Shown one piece after another: positions 33,488 to 41,902 of a DNA stretch of 64,000 nucleotides. Position numbers and translations under genes: made by a program. The DNA is taken from NCBI RefSeq assembly GCF_016522075.1, contig NZ_JAEHFW010000003.1, positions 372,001-436,000 on the forward strand, written 5' to 3'. This DNA is from Mucilaginibacter segetis (lineage in GTDB: Bacteria > Bacteroidota > Bacteroidia > Sphingobacteriales > Sphingobacteriaceae). The notes beneath the pieces were generated by a model. That model ran no database searches. It had not been told where the DNA came from and was given only the letters and a program-made list of their open reading frames with translations. Every line of letters begins with the position of its first letter. Position 1 is the first letter of the stretch.

Positions 33488-35860
33488 ATGTTTGTAATAA
33501 AACGCGACGGCAGAAAAGAAAGCGTAAAATTTGACAAGATCACTGCACGGATAGAGAAACTGTGCTATGGTTTTAATTTGGTAGACCCTATAGATGTTGC
33601 CAAAAAGGTGATCGAGGGTTTGTATGACGGGGTAACCACGTCAGAACTGGATAACCTGGCGGCCGAAACGGCGGCATCGTTAACCACCAAGCACCCTGAT
33701 TACGCCCTGCTGGCATCACGTATAGCGGTAAGTAACCTGCACAAAAATACTATCAAGTCGTTTTCCGAGACCATGAAGCTGATGTATGAGTATGTGGATT
33801 CAAAAACCCGCAAACCGGCATCCTTACTGGCTGATGATGTTTACGAGGTTATCAGGGATAACGCCGAATTACTGGATAGCACCATTATTTACGACCGCGA
33901 TTTTGGCTTTGATTACTTCGGGTTTAAAACCCTCGAAAAATCATACCTGTTAAAAATAGAAGGTAAAATTGTAGAACGCCCGCAGCATTTATTTATGCGT
34001 GTATCGGTAGGTATCCACAAAAACGATATCGACAGCGTTATAAAAACCTATAACCTGATGAGCGAGCGTTGGTTCACCCATGCTACGCCAACCCTTTTCA
34101 ATGCCGGTACGCCAAAACCGCAAATGTCGTCATGCTTTTTATTGACCATGCAGGATGATAGTATTGATGGTATATACGATACACTTAAACAAACCGCTAA
34201 AATTTCGCAAAGCGCGGGCGGCATAGGTTTAAGCATCCACAATGTAAGGGCCACCGGTTCCTACATCAGCGGCACTAACGGTACCAGCAACGGCATCATT
34301 CCTATGCTGCGCGTATTTAATGATACCGCCCGCTATGTTGATCAGGGTGGCGGTAAACGTAAAGGTGCTTTCGCTATTTATTTAGAGCCCTGGCATGCGG
34401 ATATCTTTGAGTTTTTAGATCTGCGTAAAAACCATGGTAAAGAAGAAATGCGCGCACGCGATCTGTTCTACGCCCTTTGGGTTTCGGATCTGTTCATGAA
34501 ACGTGTGGAAGCTAACGAAGACTGGAGCCTGTTTTGCCCGCATGAAGCACCCGGCCTTGCCGATTGCTTTGGCGACGAATTTGAAGCCCTTTATGAAAAA
34601 TATGAAAAAGAAGGCCGTGCCCGTAAAACCATAAAAGCACAGGAACTTTGGTTCGCCGTGCTGGATTCACAGGTAGAAACCGGTACACCATACCTGTTGT
34701 ATAAGGATGCCGCTAACAGCAAATCAAACCAGCAAAACCTGGGTACCATAAAAAGCTCTAACCTTTGTACCGAAATTATCGAGTACACCTCTAAGGATGA
34801 GGTTGCGGTTTGTAACCTGGCATCGCTTGCCCTGCCGCGCTATATTACTGATGGCGGGTTCGATCATGATAAATTATACGAGGTAACTTACCAGGCTACA
34901 CTTAACCTGAACAAGATCATCGATAATAATTATTACCCGGTTAAAGAAGCCGAATACTCTAACCTGCGCCACCGCCCTATAGGTTTAGGGGTACAGGGTT
35001 TGGCCGATACCTTTATTGCCCTGCGCATGCCGTTCGAGAGCGAAGAGGCTAAGCAACTGAATAAAGATATCTTCGAGACCATTTACTTTGCCGCCATGAC
35101 CGCCTCTAAGGATTTGGCGATAAAAGAGGGCGCTTACGAAACGTTTAAAGGCTCGCCTTTATCAAAAGGACAGTTCCAGTTTGATATGTGGGGTGTAAAA
35201 CCTGAAAGCGGCCGTTGGGATTGGGAAAACCTGCGTTTAGATGTAATGAACCACGGTGTGCGTAACTCGCTGTTGGTAGCACCAATGCCTACCGCTTCTA
35301 CCTCACAAATACTGGGTAACAACGAATGTTTTGAGCCTTATACCTCTAATATTTACACCCGCCGTGTATTAAGCGGAGAGTTTGTTATTGTGAACAAGCA
35401 CCTGCTGCGCGATCTGGTTGACCTGGGCTTATGGACCACCGCCATGAAAGATAAAATCATCAGAGCGAACGGATCGATACAGGATATCCCTGAAATTCCT
35501 GCAGATATTAAGGAACTGTACAAAACCGTATGGGAAATTAAGATGCGTAACATTATTGATATGGCTGCCGACAGGGGCGCGTACATTTGCCAGTCGCAAT
35601 CGCTTAACCTGTTCATTAACCAGCCCAATGCTTCAAAACTAACCTCGATGCACTTTTACGCATGGAAAAAGGGCCTTAAAACAGGTATGTATTACCTGCG
35701 CACACAGGCAGCATCGCAAGCGGTTAAGTTTACGGTTGAGAACCAGGGCGGCAAAAATATGGACGCTGTAATACCCGAAGTTGTTGCCGATGTGAATAAC
35801 GATGTACCTGCAGGCCCTACCTGTTCAATGGAAGAAGGCTGCGTTACTTGTTCAGCATAG
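33488..35860 (+). CDS. nrdA: Ribonucleoside-diphosphate reductase alpha subunit (class Ia, NrdA)
   Basis: The 790-residue protein has an N-terminal ATP-cone (about 1-90), which allows dATP feedback, then the catalytic barrel with [20 protein letters not shown] and [17 protein letters not shown]-terminal redox pair, CVTC, shuttles electrons from thioredoxin or glutaredoxin to the active site. It reduces ribonucleoside diphosphates together with NrdB. Like NrdB it reads close to the eukaryotic type. A terminator follows its stop within 45 bases, flanked by periodic repeat blocks. Confidence 0.96.
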   Translation: MFVIKRDGRKESVKFDKITARIEKLCYGFNLVDPIDVAKKVIEGLYDGVTTSELDNLAAETAASLTTKHPDYALLASRIAVSNLHKNTIKSFSETMKLMYEYVDSKTRKPASLLADDVYEVIRDNAELLDSTIIYDRDFGFDYFGFKTLEKSYLLKIEGKIVERPQHLFMRVSVGIHKNDIDSVIKTYNLMSERWFTHATPTLFNAGTPKPQMSSCFLLTMQDDSIDGIYDTLKQTAKISQSAGGIGLSIHNVRATGSYISGTNGTSNGIIPMLRVFNDTARYVDQGGGKRKGAFAIYLEPWHADIFEFLDLRKNHGKEEMRARDLFYALWVSDLFMKRVEANEDWSLFCPHEAPGLADCFGDEFEALYEKYEKEGRARKTIKAQELWFAVLDSQVETGTPYLLYKDAANSKSNQQNLGTIKSSNLCTEIIEYTSKDEVAVCNLASLALPRYITDGGFDHDKLYEVTYQATLNLNKIIDNNYYPVKEAEYSNLRHRPIGLGVQGLADTFIALRMPFESEEAKQLNKDIFETIYFAAMTASKDLAIKEGAYETFKGSPLSKGQFQFDMWGVKPESGRWDWENLRLDVMNHGVRNSLLVAPMPTASTSQILGNNECFEPYTSNIYTRRVLSGEFVIVNKHLLRDLVDLGLWTTAMKDKIIRANGSIQDIPEIPADIKELYKTVWEIKMRNIIDMAADRGAYICQSQSLNLFINQPNASKLTSMHFYAWKKGLKTGMYYLRTQAASQAVKFTVENQGGKNMDAVIPEVVADVNNDVPAGPTCSMEEGCVTCSA

Positions 35861-35861
35861 A

Positions 35862-35893
35862 AAGTCCGGAAATCCGCAAGTCGGAAGGTCCGT
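35862..35893. repeat. Octad-periodic block at the nrdA 3' end
   Basis: TCCG/TCGG recurs every eight bases at 35865, 35873, 35881 and 35889 just after the nrdA stop. Its reverse complement resembles the block at 35958-35994, on the other side of the terminator. Confidence 0.5.
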
Positions 35894-35901
35894 TAGATAA
35901 A

Positions 35902-35939
35902 AAAAAGACCTGCAGGCGGTATAGCTTGCGGGTCTTTTT
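35902..35939 (+). terminator. Rho-independent terminator after nrdA
   Basis: A long stem, AAAAAGACCTGCA with TGCGGGTCTTTTT (one G-T pair), with a 12-base loop and a T tract built into the arm. Confidence 0.85.
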
Positions 35940-35957
35940 GCGTTAAAACAAAAAAAC

Positions 35958-35994
35958 ATCTTCCGGACTTTCGGACCTCCCGACATCCGGTCTT
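35958..35994. repeat. 7-8-base-periodic block upstream of the CWC gene
   Basis: CTTCCGGACTTTCGGACCT and its continuation repeat a (C)CGGAC/CGAC core with spacings of seven to eight bases. The block lies directly in front of the small gene starting at 36003 and is the inverse of the block before the nrdA terminator. Confidence 0.5.
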
Positions 35995-36002
35995 ATATTA
36001 CC

Positions 36003-36200
36003 ATGCCCAAACACGAGATCATCCCCTGTGAGCGTTGCGGCGCGAAATTTGAATGTAAGGCTAATGCATTCACCAAATGCCAGTGCAGTACCGTGCAGCT
36101 AACCCTTAACGAAGTGCAATACGTAAGCGAATTATACGAAGGCTGCCTGTGCGCCGCCTGCTTGCTGGAATTGCAGCAGGAGTATAGGGAAGCCTTATAA
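36003..36200 (+). CDS. Cysteine-rich CWC-family protein
   Basis: The 65-residue protein has eight cysteine-rich positions in the pattern CERCG, FECK, CQC, then CLCAACL, matching the small cysteine-rich CWC family, presumed to bind zinc. It is soluble, without signal peptide. The function of the family is unknown. A diverged copy of its last two thirds occurs 970 bases downstream. A periodic repeat block lies directly in front of the start. Confidence 0.8.
   Translation: MPKHEIIPCERCGAKFECKANAFTKCQCSTVQLTLNEVQYVSELYEGCLCAACLLELQQEYREAL
36068..36183 (+). repeat. Source copy of a duplicated segment
   Basis: These 116 bases, inside the CWC gene, recur at 37038-37153 with only a handful of substitutions at a constant offset of 970 and no gaps. 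Confidence 0.85.
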
Positions 36201-36517
36201 CGGAAAATCCTATCCGTGATTTGACCGCAGCTATAAGTTCTGTACATTAATTTATGTCAAAGTGCATATAAAGATTTGATCTCACCATCAGCAACGACTT
36301 TCGTTTATAATTAATTATTAACTTTAGTTAAAATATTAAATCAATTTGTTTGATTAATTAAATTAATGAAGTTATATTTAACTATAAAATAAATTTAGTT
36401 ATTATGGAAGAAAGATCGCCACCTAATCACCCTTTATCGTTTAGTTAGCTTAACTATTACAGTGATCTAGTTACAGTACTATTCAATTATTGTTTTAACC
36501 AATTAAAACTTAAAAAA
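36201..36517. other. AT-rich gap in the accessory patch
   Basis: 317 bases of strongly AT-rich sequence with repeated TTAATTAA-type tracts and no credible gene. A short inverted ATTAAT pair lies near 36352-36368. I see no clear promoter for the downstream gene. Confidence 0.5.
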
Positions 36518-36910
36518 ATGAAAAGAAAAGTAATTTACAGCCTCATAGCAGGCCTTGTTTTAGCTGTTGTTTATTCATTCACAGTGCTAAAACCGGTTAA
36601 TAAAAAAGTAGTTGTAAAAACAAATTCAATACAGCAGTATGCATGTTCAACGGTTATATCTAATATTAATAAAAGCTATAACTATGGTAATAATACTGTA
36701 ACCATTACATTTAGTATATCAGGTGATATCCCCAGTTATACTAACTGTGGTGGTAATTATTATTGCTCTACCGGTACCAGCTTTTCCGTTAACACCACAA
36801 GTTTGACGGTAACTATACCACTTGGCCCCGGCGGCTGTGGCGGTAACGGAAGGCTTACACCAGTGTGTTCTGGTGGTATGTCCGGAAATGGAGTAGTATT
36901 TAGTTTTTAA
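36518..36910 (+). CDS. Secreted glycine/cysteine/asparagine-rich protein of unknown function
   Basis: The 130-residue protein has an N-terminal hydrophobic segment (about 5-25, VIYSLIAGLVLAVVYSF) that is either a signal peptide or an anchor. The mature part is rich in Ser, Thr, Asn and Gly, beta-strand prone, with five cysteines (including NCGG, YCSTG, GGCGG). I recognise no family. The AT-rich surroundings and the neighbouring small cysteine-rich genes suggest accessory DNA. The stop shares one base with the start of a non-credible frame leading into the duplicated segment. Confidence 0.65.
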   Translation: MKRKVIYSLIAGLVLAVVYSFTVLKPVNKKVVVKTNSIQQYACSTVISNINKSYNYGNNTVTITFSISGDIPSYTNCGGNYYCSTGTSFSVNTTSLTVTIPLGPGGCGGNGRLTPVCSGGMSGNGVVFSF

Positions 36911-36916
36911 TGCTAT

Positions 36917-36969
36917 TAAGGCAATTTTATTGGTCGTTATTAATATGGATTACTGATAAAATTGCCTTA
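36917..36969. repeat. Perfect 14-base inverted repeat
   Basis: TAAGGCAATTTTAT (36917-36930) and ATAAAATTGCCTTA (36956-36969) pair perfectly around 25 bases. It follows the stop of the preceding gene by seven bases and could end its transcript, but no T tract follows. Confidence 0.7.
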
Positions 36970-37037
36970 GGTTTAGATATTGTAAAGCATCAACATATAC
37001 AAGAAATTTTTATTATTGGGTCTCAATATCTTTATTT

Positions 37038-37173
37038 ATTCACCACATGCCAGTGCAGTACCATGCAGCTAACCCTTAACGAAGTGCAATACATAAGCGA
37101 ATTATACGAAGGCTGCTTATGCGCCGCCTGTTTGCTGGAATTGCAGCAGGAGTACAATAAAGATTTAAGATAA
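37038..37173 (+). pseudogene. Truncated duplicate of the CWC-family gene
   Basis: The segment repeats the last two thirds of the gene at 36003: the peptide CQCSTMQLTLNEVQYISEL and the CLCAACLLELQQEY end are preserved, but the first CxxC pair is missing. A longer open frame reaches upstream to 36910, but its first 43 residues are unrelated, pass through a strong inverted repeat and look fortuitous. The preserved reading frame with mostly silent or mild changes suggests recent duplication. It could be a remnant or a donor of sequence for the intact gene. Confidence 0.65.
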
Positions 37174-37201
37174 AAATTAAGAGATTAAATATTTATTTAT
37201 G

Positions 37202-37232
37202 TTGTTTTATAGAAATATTGTATTTACCTTTA
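37202..37232 (+). promoter_or_regulatory. Possible promoter of the double-glycine peptide gene
   Basis: TTG at 37202-37204 and TACCTTTA at 37225-37232, 20 bases apart, are one base from the Bacteroidota -7 consensus. They lie 37 bases upstream of the start codon. Confidence 0.4.
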
Positions 37233-37268
37233 GTTAATATGTGATTATAATTAACTAAAAATTAAACC

Positions 37269-37457
37269 ATGAAAGATTTTAAAAGCAACCAGAAAGCCTT
37301 AACAAGGCACGAAATGAAAGCAATTAAAGGTGGGGGTAACTACTGTAGTACTGACAGTCAATGCCCTCGAGTTTGCGGTGGCCACGATGTAATAGACGCA
37401 TATGAATGTATTAGTCATCAATGTGTATTAGTTCCATGTGATTATATGAATGGTTGA
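37269..37457 (+). CDS. Double-glycine leader peptide with six-cysteine core (bacteriocin/RiPP-like precursor)
   Basis: The 62-residue peptide has a leader, with LTRHEMKAIKGG (residues 11-22), that matches the double-glycine processing type used by bacteriocin-exporting ABC transporters; from memory, natural-product precursors of Bacteroidota carry such leaders. Cleavage after Gly22 would free a 40-residue core with six cysteines at 26, 32, 36, 47, 52 and 57 (spacing C-x5-C-x3-C-x10-C-x4-C-x4-C), suited to three disulfides. The C-x5-C and C-x4-C spacings recall defensin-like plant nodule peptides; I see this as convergence. No exporter or modification enzyme lies in the window. Biological role unknown. 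A terminator follows. Confidence 0.7.
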   Translation: MKDFKSNQKALTRHEMKAIKGGGNYCSTDSQCPRVCGGHDVIDAYECISHQCVLVPCDYMNG

Positions 37458-37499
37458 TACTATGCATGAGTTTATTACGCCTTGAATTTTAACTAAAGG

Positions 37500-37546
37500 A
37501 AACAGGCAATATTACAATGAAGTTATTGAAAGATTGTCTGTTTTTT
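37500..37546 (+). terminator. Terminator after the double-glycine peptide gene
   Basis: Arms AACAGGCAAT (37501-37510) and ATTGTCTGTT (37533-37542), with one G-T pair, are followed by a T tract. Confidence 0.65.
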
Positions 37547-37698
37547 CGTATATTTGTATATAACACCACAGGATTTTTAATCCCCAATAACCTCACTCTT
37601 TCAAAATCCTCCAAAACCGCATATTTTTTACGGTACAGTTATTGTTTTTAATATTTAATTATTTGTATTTCAGTTAGTTAAATAGGTATTGAGCAGAA

Positions 37699-37793
37699 AA
37701 ATTAAGACACTCATTACAGCTTTTTGCCTGTGCCCCTGCACAAATTAAGACGGTTAAAACACGTTAAGCCTGTCCACCCACAAAAATTAAGAC
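37699..37793. repeat. Three spaced AAATTAAGAC repeats, possible IS end
   Basis: AAATTAAGAC occurs at 37699, 37742 and 37784, about 42 bases apart each time (43 and 42), with the outer two extended to AAAAATTAAGACAC. Regularly spaced terminal repeats of this sort occur at the ends of IS21-type elements. No transposase remains here. Confidence 0.5.
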
Positions 37794-37879
37794 ACCCTAT
37801 AAATAATTTCCTTGTTTTTTTTCTCAGGTTCAGGTAATTGCATTAGTTTAGTACACTAAACTAAATCTTATCTCACAAA

Positions 37880-38617
37880 ATGTACCCTCATCCGCCTAAG
37901 CAGCCCATCCGTTGGGTTTACTTATTCCTTTTTGCCTTTTTTATGATCATTTGGTCGCCTTCAAAAGCACAGCACTCATCAAGTAAGGGCATGAATGCCG
38001 ATGGCGATGTAATGCATGGCAATAGCTACAATAGCGGTGGTATCATCCGGCAGGATGGCTGGTCGGTAGCACTTAGTGGCGGTTACGAGGCTCCCCTCGG
38101 CGATCTTAAAGAAACCTATAACGCCGCGCCAACTTTTGGCGCTACCGTTACCCGGCGCATGGGTAATGTTATCTATACCGGCACGGCAGATTACCGCAGT
38201 TACAAACCAAAGCAAAGCGAGTTCCCCTACACTTATGATGATGTTACCTACCTCACCGCAACATATAGCAATTACCAGGGAATAGGGCTGTATGCAGGCA
38301 TTGGCTATGAACTACCCATAACCGGCCTGCTTGATGTTTACGGGGGTATAAACGGCGGGGTGATGTTCACCAAATACGAAATGTACGCAACGGACGGGGC
38401 GTATACGGACAGTTACGTATCGTCAAGTTCAAAAATATCCTACCTGGGGCCAAAACTGGGTTTTAACTGTGCCATCAACAGAAAAATCAGCATAGGGATA
38501 GAGGCAAGGTACAGTTTGGGCATATCAGGCGCCAGTTATAACACAAGGTACGGAGGCTCAACTACTAAGGCATTTAATTCGTACGCGGGTAATTTATTTT
38601 TAACCTACAGCTTTTAA
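37880..38617 (+). CDS. Outer-membrane beta-barrel protein
   Basis: The 245-residue protein has a signal peptide (about 1-31, hydrophobic core VYLFLFAFFMII, cleavage after SKAQ) and then an eight-strand-like barrel rich in Gly, Tyr and Ser, ending in a terminal strand FLTYSF with C-terminal Phe, the BAM signal. It resembles the OmpA/OmpX-like barrels common in Bacteroidota. No ligand can be inferred. It stands at the right edge of the AT-rich accessory patch; its own composition is like the housekeeping genes. Confidence 0.8.
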   Translation: MYPHPPKQPIRWVYLFLFAFFMIIWSPSKAQHSSSKGMNADGDVMHGNSYNSGGIIRQDGWSVALSGGYEAPLGDLKETYNAAPTFGATVTRRMGNVIYTGTADYRSYKPKQSEFPYTYDDVTYLTATYSNYQGIGLYAGIGYELPITGLLDVYGGINGGVMFTKYEMYATDGAYTDSYVSSSSKISYLGPKLGFNCAINRKISIGIEARYSLGISGASYNTRYGGSTTKAFNSYAGNLFLTYSF

Positions 38618-38679
38618 ACAGGTTCATGTAAGGGTAATACATAGATGATCGTGTTTTTACTATCTACTTGACTTACTAC

Positions 38680-38727
38680 GGTCTTCCGGACTTCCCGTCT
38701 TTCGGTCTTCCGGACTTCCGACTTTCC
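38680..38727. repeat. Octad tandem repeat upstream of fabG
   Basis: Six consecutive octads read GGTCTTCC GGACTTCC, CGTCTTTC GGTCTTCC, GGACTTCC GACTTTCC. The 16-base block GGTCTTCCGGACTTCC occurs at 38680 and 38704, exactly 24 bases apart. The strand bias is marked: almost no A in the run. Confidence 0.7.
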
Positions 38728-38771
38728 TACTAATTCCCTATCTTCACCCCCTGCAAAATCATAATAAAACT

Positions 38772-39515
38772 ATGAAATTACTGGAAGGAAAAACAGCGCT
38801 GATCACCGGCGCATCTAAAGGAATAGGCCGTAAAATAGCGGAGAAATTTGCCGAGCATGGCGCCAACGTAGCATTCACTTACTTATCGTCTGTTGAAAAA
38901 GGACAGGCTTTAGAACAGGAACTGCAAGGCTTTGGCACTACCGTAAAAGGTTACCGCAGCGATGCATCCAAATTCGACGAGGCCGAAAAACTGATCAACG
39001 ATATTGTGGCCGATTTTGGCACACTGCACATTGTAGTGAACAACGCGGGTATCACCAAGGATGGCCTGCTCATGCGCATGACCGAAGAGCAATGGGACGA
39101 TGTGCTGAACGTTAACCTGAAATCTATATTTAATGTAACCAAAGCGGCATCTAAGATCATGATGAAAAACCGCCAGGGGGTGTTTATTAACATGAGTTCG
39201 GTAGTAGGGGTACAAGGTAATGCCGGGCAATCTAACTACGCCGCTTCAAAGGCAGGTATCATCGGTTTCTCAAAATCGGTAGCTAAGGAATTAGGCTCAC
39301 GTAATATCCGTACCAATGTGGTAGCACCGGGTTTTATCCGCACCGAAATGACCGAAGTACTGGATCCTAAAGTGGTAGAGGGTTGGGCAGCGGCTATCCC
39401 GCTTAAACGTGCCGGCGAAACTGAAGACGTTGCCAATGCCTGTGTTTTCCTGGCATCAGATATGGCCGCTTACATTACCGGGCAGGTTATCCCTGTTGAC
39501 GGCGGAATGCTTTAA
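38772..39515 (+). CDS. fabG: 3-oxoacyl-[acyl-carrier-protein] reductase FabG
   Basis: The 247-residue short-chain dehydrogenase has the cofactor loop TGASKGIG (about 12-19), NNAGIT and the catalytic Tyr156/Lys160 in SNYAASKAG, then a C-terminus typical of FabG (ITGQVIPVDGGM). It reduces beta-ketoacyl-ACP with NADPH in fatty acid elongation. It is not beside other fab genes, so another short-chain dehydrogenase role is possible but less likely given the close match. A tandem octad repeat precedes it. Confidence 0.92.
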   Translation: MKLLEGKTALITGASKGIGRKIAEKFAEHGANVAFTYLSSVEKGQALEQELQGFGTTVKGYRSDASKFDEAEKLINDIVADFGTLHIVVNNAGITKDGLLMRMTEEQWDDVLNVNLKSIFNVTKAASKIMMKNRQGVFINMSSVVGVQGNAGQSNYAASKAGIIGFSKSVAKELGSRNIRTNVVAPGFIRTEMTEVLDPKVVEGWAAAIPLKRAGETEDVANACVFLASDMAAYITGQVIPVDGGML

Positions 39516-39521
39516 TTTTAA

Positions 39522-39671
39522 ATTCAAAACTAAAAATTCAAAAGTCAGGATCCATTCGGGTTTTGGCTTTTTTGTTGGGATTTAATTCATTCCATTCACA
39601 ATAAATTCGCATTTTGCGGGTATGGATGTTATGCGTTTATCTAACCATTCACAACTCACTATTCACAAAAG
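39522..39671. repeat. Heptad-periodic spacer between fabG and the vWA gene
   Basis: ATTCAAAA occurs at 39522 and 39536 (14 bases apart), and TCAC at 39649, 39656 and 39663 with exact seven-base spacing. The second block ends a few bases before the start codon at 39672. Confidence 0.5.
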
Positions 39672-41744
39672 ATGTCACTAACCTGGGAATCGGTTTCCGG
39701 ATGGTGGTTGCCTGCCTGTTTAGTGCTTGGCTTGTTATACGCCTGGCTGATGTACCGGCAGCCGGTGCGGCTGGCAAAGCAGGCACGGTATGCGCTTTTT
39801 GCCGTAAGAGCCATAGTGGTTACCCTCATAGCAGTATTATTACTTTCCCCGCTGATTAAGTCGGTAAGTTATCTGCCCCAAAAACCATTGATATTAATTG
39901 CTCAGGATAATTCACAATCCATAAAGTTATTTGGGAAAACTCCGGCTAAACCTAATACTGCCGGGGCTTTAAATTCCCTTAAAAACCAATTAGGCAACGA
40001 ATACGAAGTACACGAATTTAATTTTGACAAGGAGCTGCACAATGGTTTGTCGAACACGTATAATGGCAGGCAAACCGATATTTCGGCAGCGCTGCGCCAG
40101 CTTAATGAGCGTTTTGTGAACCGCAACATAGGCGCGCTGATATTGGCTACCGATGGTTTGTATAACATAGGCGCCGATCCGCAATACGAGGCGCGCAATA
40201 TAAAAACCAGCATTTATACCATTGCCGAAGGTGATACCATACCCCGCCGCGATCTGCTTATCGGCAACATCAACTATAATAAGACCGCTTTTTTGGGTAA
40301 CGATTTTGAGGTGGAGCTGTTGGCAGAAGCCTACCAGAGCAAGGGCGAAAACATACACCTCTCCGTAACTGAAGATGGCAGGCAGGTACACAGCCAAAAT
40401 ATCGGCATAACATCAGATGCTTTTAAAAAGATAATTCAGCTGAAACTGAATGCCGATAAAAAATGGATGCGCAAGTTTACGGTAACCCTGAGCGCGGTAA
40501 GTAACGAGCTATCCCTGCAAAACAATACCGAAACCTTTTATGTAGAAGTGCTGGACGCCCGCCAAAAGGTACTGCTGGTGTATGATGCACCTCACCCTGA
40601 TATCAGCGTGATAAAACAGGGTATAGAAAGCGACAAGAACTTTGAGGTAACTACCGGCTTAACAGATGACCTCGCCTCGCTAAAGCTCAGCGATTATAGC
40701 ATGGCTATACTTTACCAGCCCTCGGCAGCAAGCTACCCCCGGTTAAAGTCAGTTATCGATAGTAAAATGCCCGTATGGTATATAGCAGGCATGCAAACTG
40801 ACGTTAACGGGTTTAATAACGCGCAAAAAGCAATACAGATAAGTACCTCGCGGTCTGATGCGCAGGAAGTTTTCGCGCAGCCCGCCGCAGGGTTTTCAGC
40901 CTTTACACTCTCGGATTCTACCCAAAACAAAATAAGTAAAATGCCGCCCCTGCTGGCACCTTTTGGTATCTACCAAAGCCCGGCATCCGCATCGGTATTG
41001 CTGAAACAAAAAATAGGGAATATTGCCACTAATTATCCCTTGCTGGCGTTTAGCGAAGCCGACGGCAGGCGTACAGCGGCACTGGCAGGCGAGGGTTTAT
41101 GGCGCTGGCAACTGGCGGGTTACCAAACCTATGGTAACCACCATGCGGTAGAGGAATTGCTTACGCAAATTGTACAGTATTTAACCGCCAATGCCAACCG
41201 TAACAGGTTCAGGGTTTATCCTGCTAAGCAAGTGTTTGACGAAGGCGAGAATATCCTGCTGAATGCCGAATTATATAACGATGCTTTGCAACTCATCAAT
41301 ACCCCGGATGTAAGTATTAATCTTAAAAATCAGAATGGTAAAAACTACAGCTTTTTATTTACACGCTCGGGGCAAAGTTATCAGCTGAACGCGGGCAGCC
41401 TGCCCGTGGGCGATTATACTTACGCGGCAAACGTTAAAAACGGAAAAGAACAATACAGCGCCAAGGGGATAATAACCGTTAAACCGCTCAATCTGGAGGC
41501 GCGGCAAAGCACTGCGGATCATGCTTTGTTAAGAAGCATCTCGGCACGGTCGGGCGGGCAAATGTTGTATCCATCGCAGATTGATCAACTGGCCGGGCTT
41601 ATCCGTAAGAATGAAAATATTAAAACCGTGGTTTACGAAGATAAACACTACAGCGAGCTGATAGATATTAAATGGGTGTTCGTGCTGATAGTATTATTGC
41701 TGAGCACCGAATGGTTTATCAGAAAGCGCGAAGGCGAAGTGTAG
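39672..41744 (+). CDS. Membrane-anchored von Willebrand factor A-like domain protein
   Basis: The 690-residue protein has two N-terminal membrane helices (about 10-27 and 41-62) and one near the C-terminus (about 665-682, WVFVLIVLLLSTEWFI). The extracytoplasmic part opens with a vWA-like domain holding a MIDAS-type DNSQS motif (about 80) and LATDGLYN. Further beta-rich domains follow. Proteins of this layout occur near aerotolerance (Bat) or uncharacterised envelope loci in Bacteroidota; a role in surface integrity is only a guess. No MoxR ATPase or Bat partner is adjacent. Confidence 0.75.
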   Translation: MSLTWESVSGWWLPACLVLGLLYAWLMYRQPVRLAKQARYALFAVRAIVVTLIAVLLLSPLIKSVSYLPQKPLILIAQDNSQSIKLFGKTPAKPNTAGALNSLKNQLGNEYEVHEFNFDKELHNGLSNTYNGRQTDISAALRQLNERFVNRNIGALILATDGLYNIGADPQYEARNIKTSIYTIAEGDTIPRRDLLIGNINYNKTAFLGNDFEVELLAEAYQSKGENIHLSVTEDGRQVHSQNIGITSDAFKKIIQLKLNADKKWMRKFTVTLSAVSNELSLQNNTETFYVEVLDARQKVLLVYDAPHPDISVIKQGIESDKNFEVTTGLTDDLASLKLSDYSMAILYQPSAASYPRLKSVIDSKMPVWYIAGMQTDVNGFNNAQKAIQISTSRSDAQEVFAQPAAGFSAFTLSDSTQNKISKMPPLLAPFGIYQSPASASVLLKQKIGNIATNYPLLAFSEADGRRTAALAGEGLWRWQLAGYQTYGNHHAVEELLTQIVQYLTANANRNRFRVYPAKQVFDEGENILLNAELYNDALQLINTPDVSINLKNQNGKNYSFLFTRSGQSYQLNAGSLPVGDYTYAANVKNGKEQYSAKGIITVKPLNLEARQSTADHALLRSISARSGGQMLYPSQIDQLAGLIRKNENIKTVVYEDKHYSELIDIKWVFVLIVLLLSTEWFIRKREGEV

Positions 41745-41902
41745 CAATAAATATTAAAAATTTATTGCAGCGTAAACATAAGCTCCCTAATATTGAAACT
41801 TCAAAAACAGGATCATTACCGATGGTTAAACCAACATATAAAACAACAGTTGTCTGCTGCTTTAGCCGAAACTAAAATTAATAACTATAAAACAAATCAT
41901 CC

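Larger units (their letters stand above)
37458..37879. other. Gap between the peptide gene and the barrel protein gene
   Basis: 422 bases without a credible gene. It holds the terminator of the peptide gene and, at 37699-37793, three spaced copies of AAATTAAGAC; the remainder is AT-rich. No clear promoter for the downstream gene is seen. Confidence 0.55.

Noticed and set aside
36910..37173. Full-length 87-residue open frame
   Set aside because: Its first half has no protein-like features and crosses a perfect inverted repeat; only the last part is a duplicate of the CWC gene.
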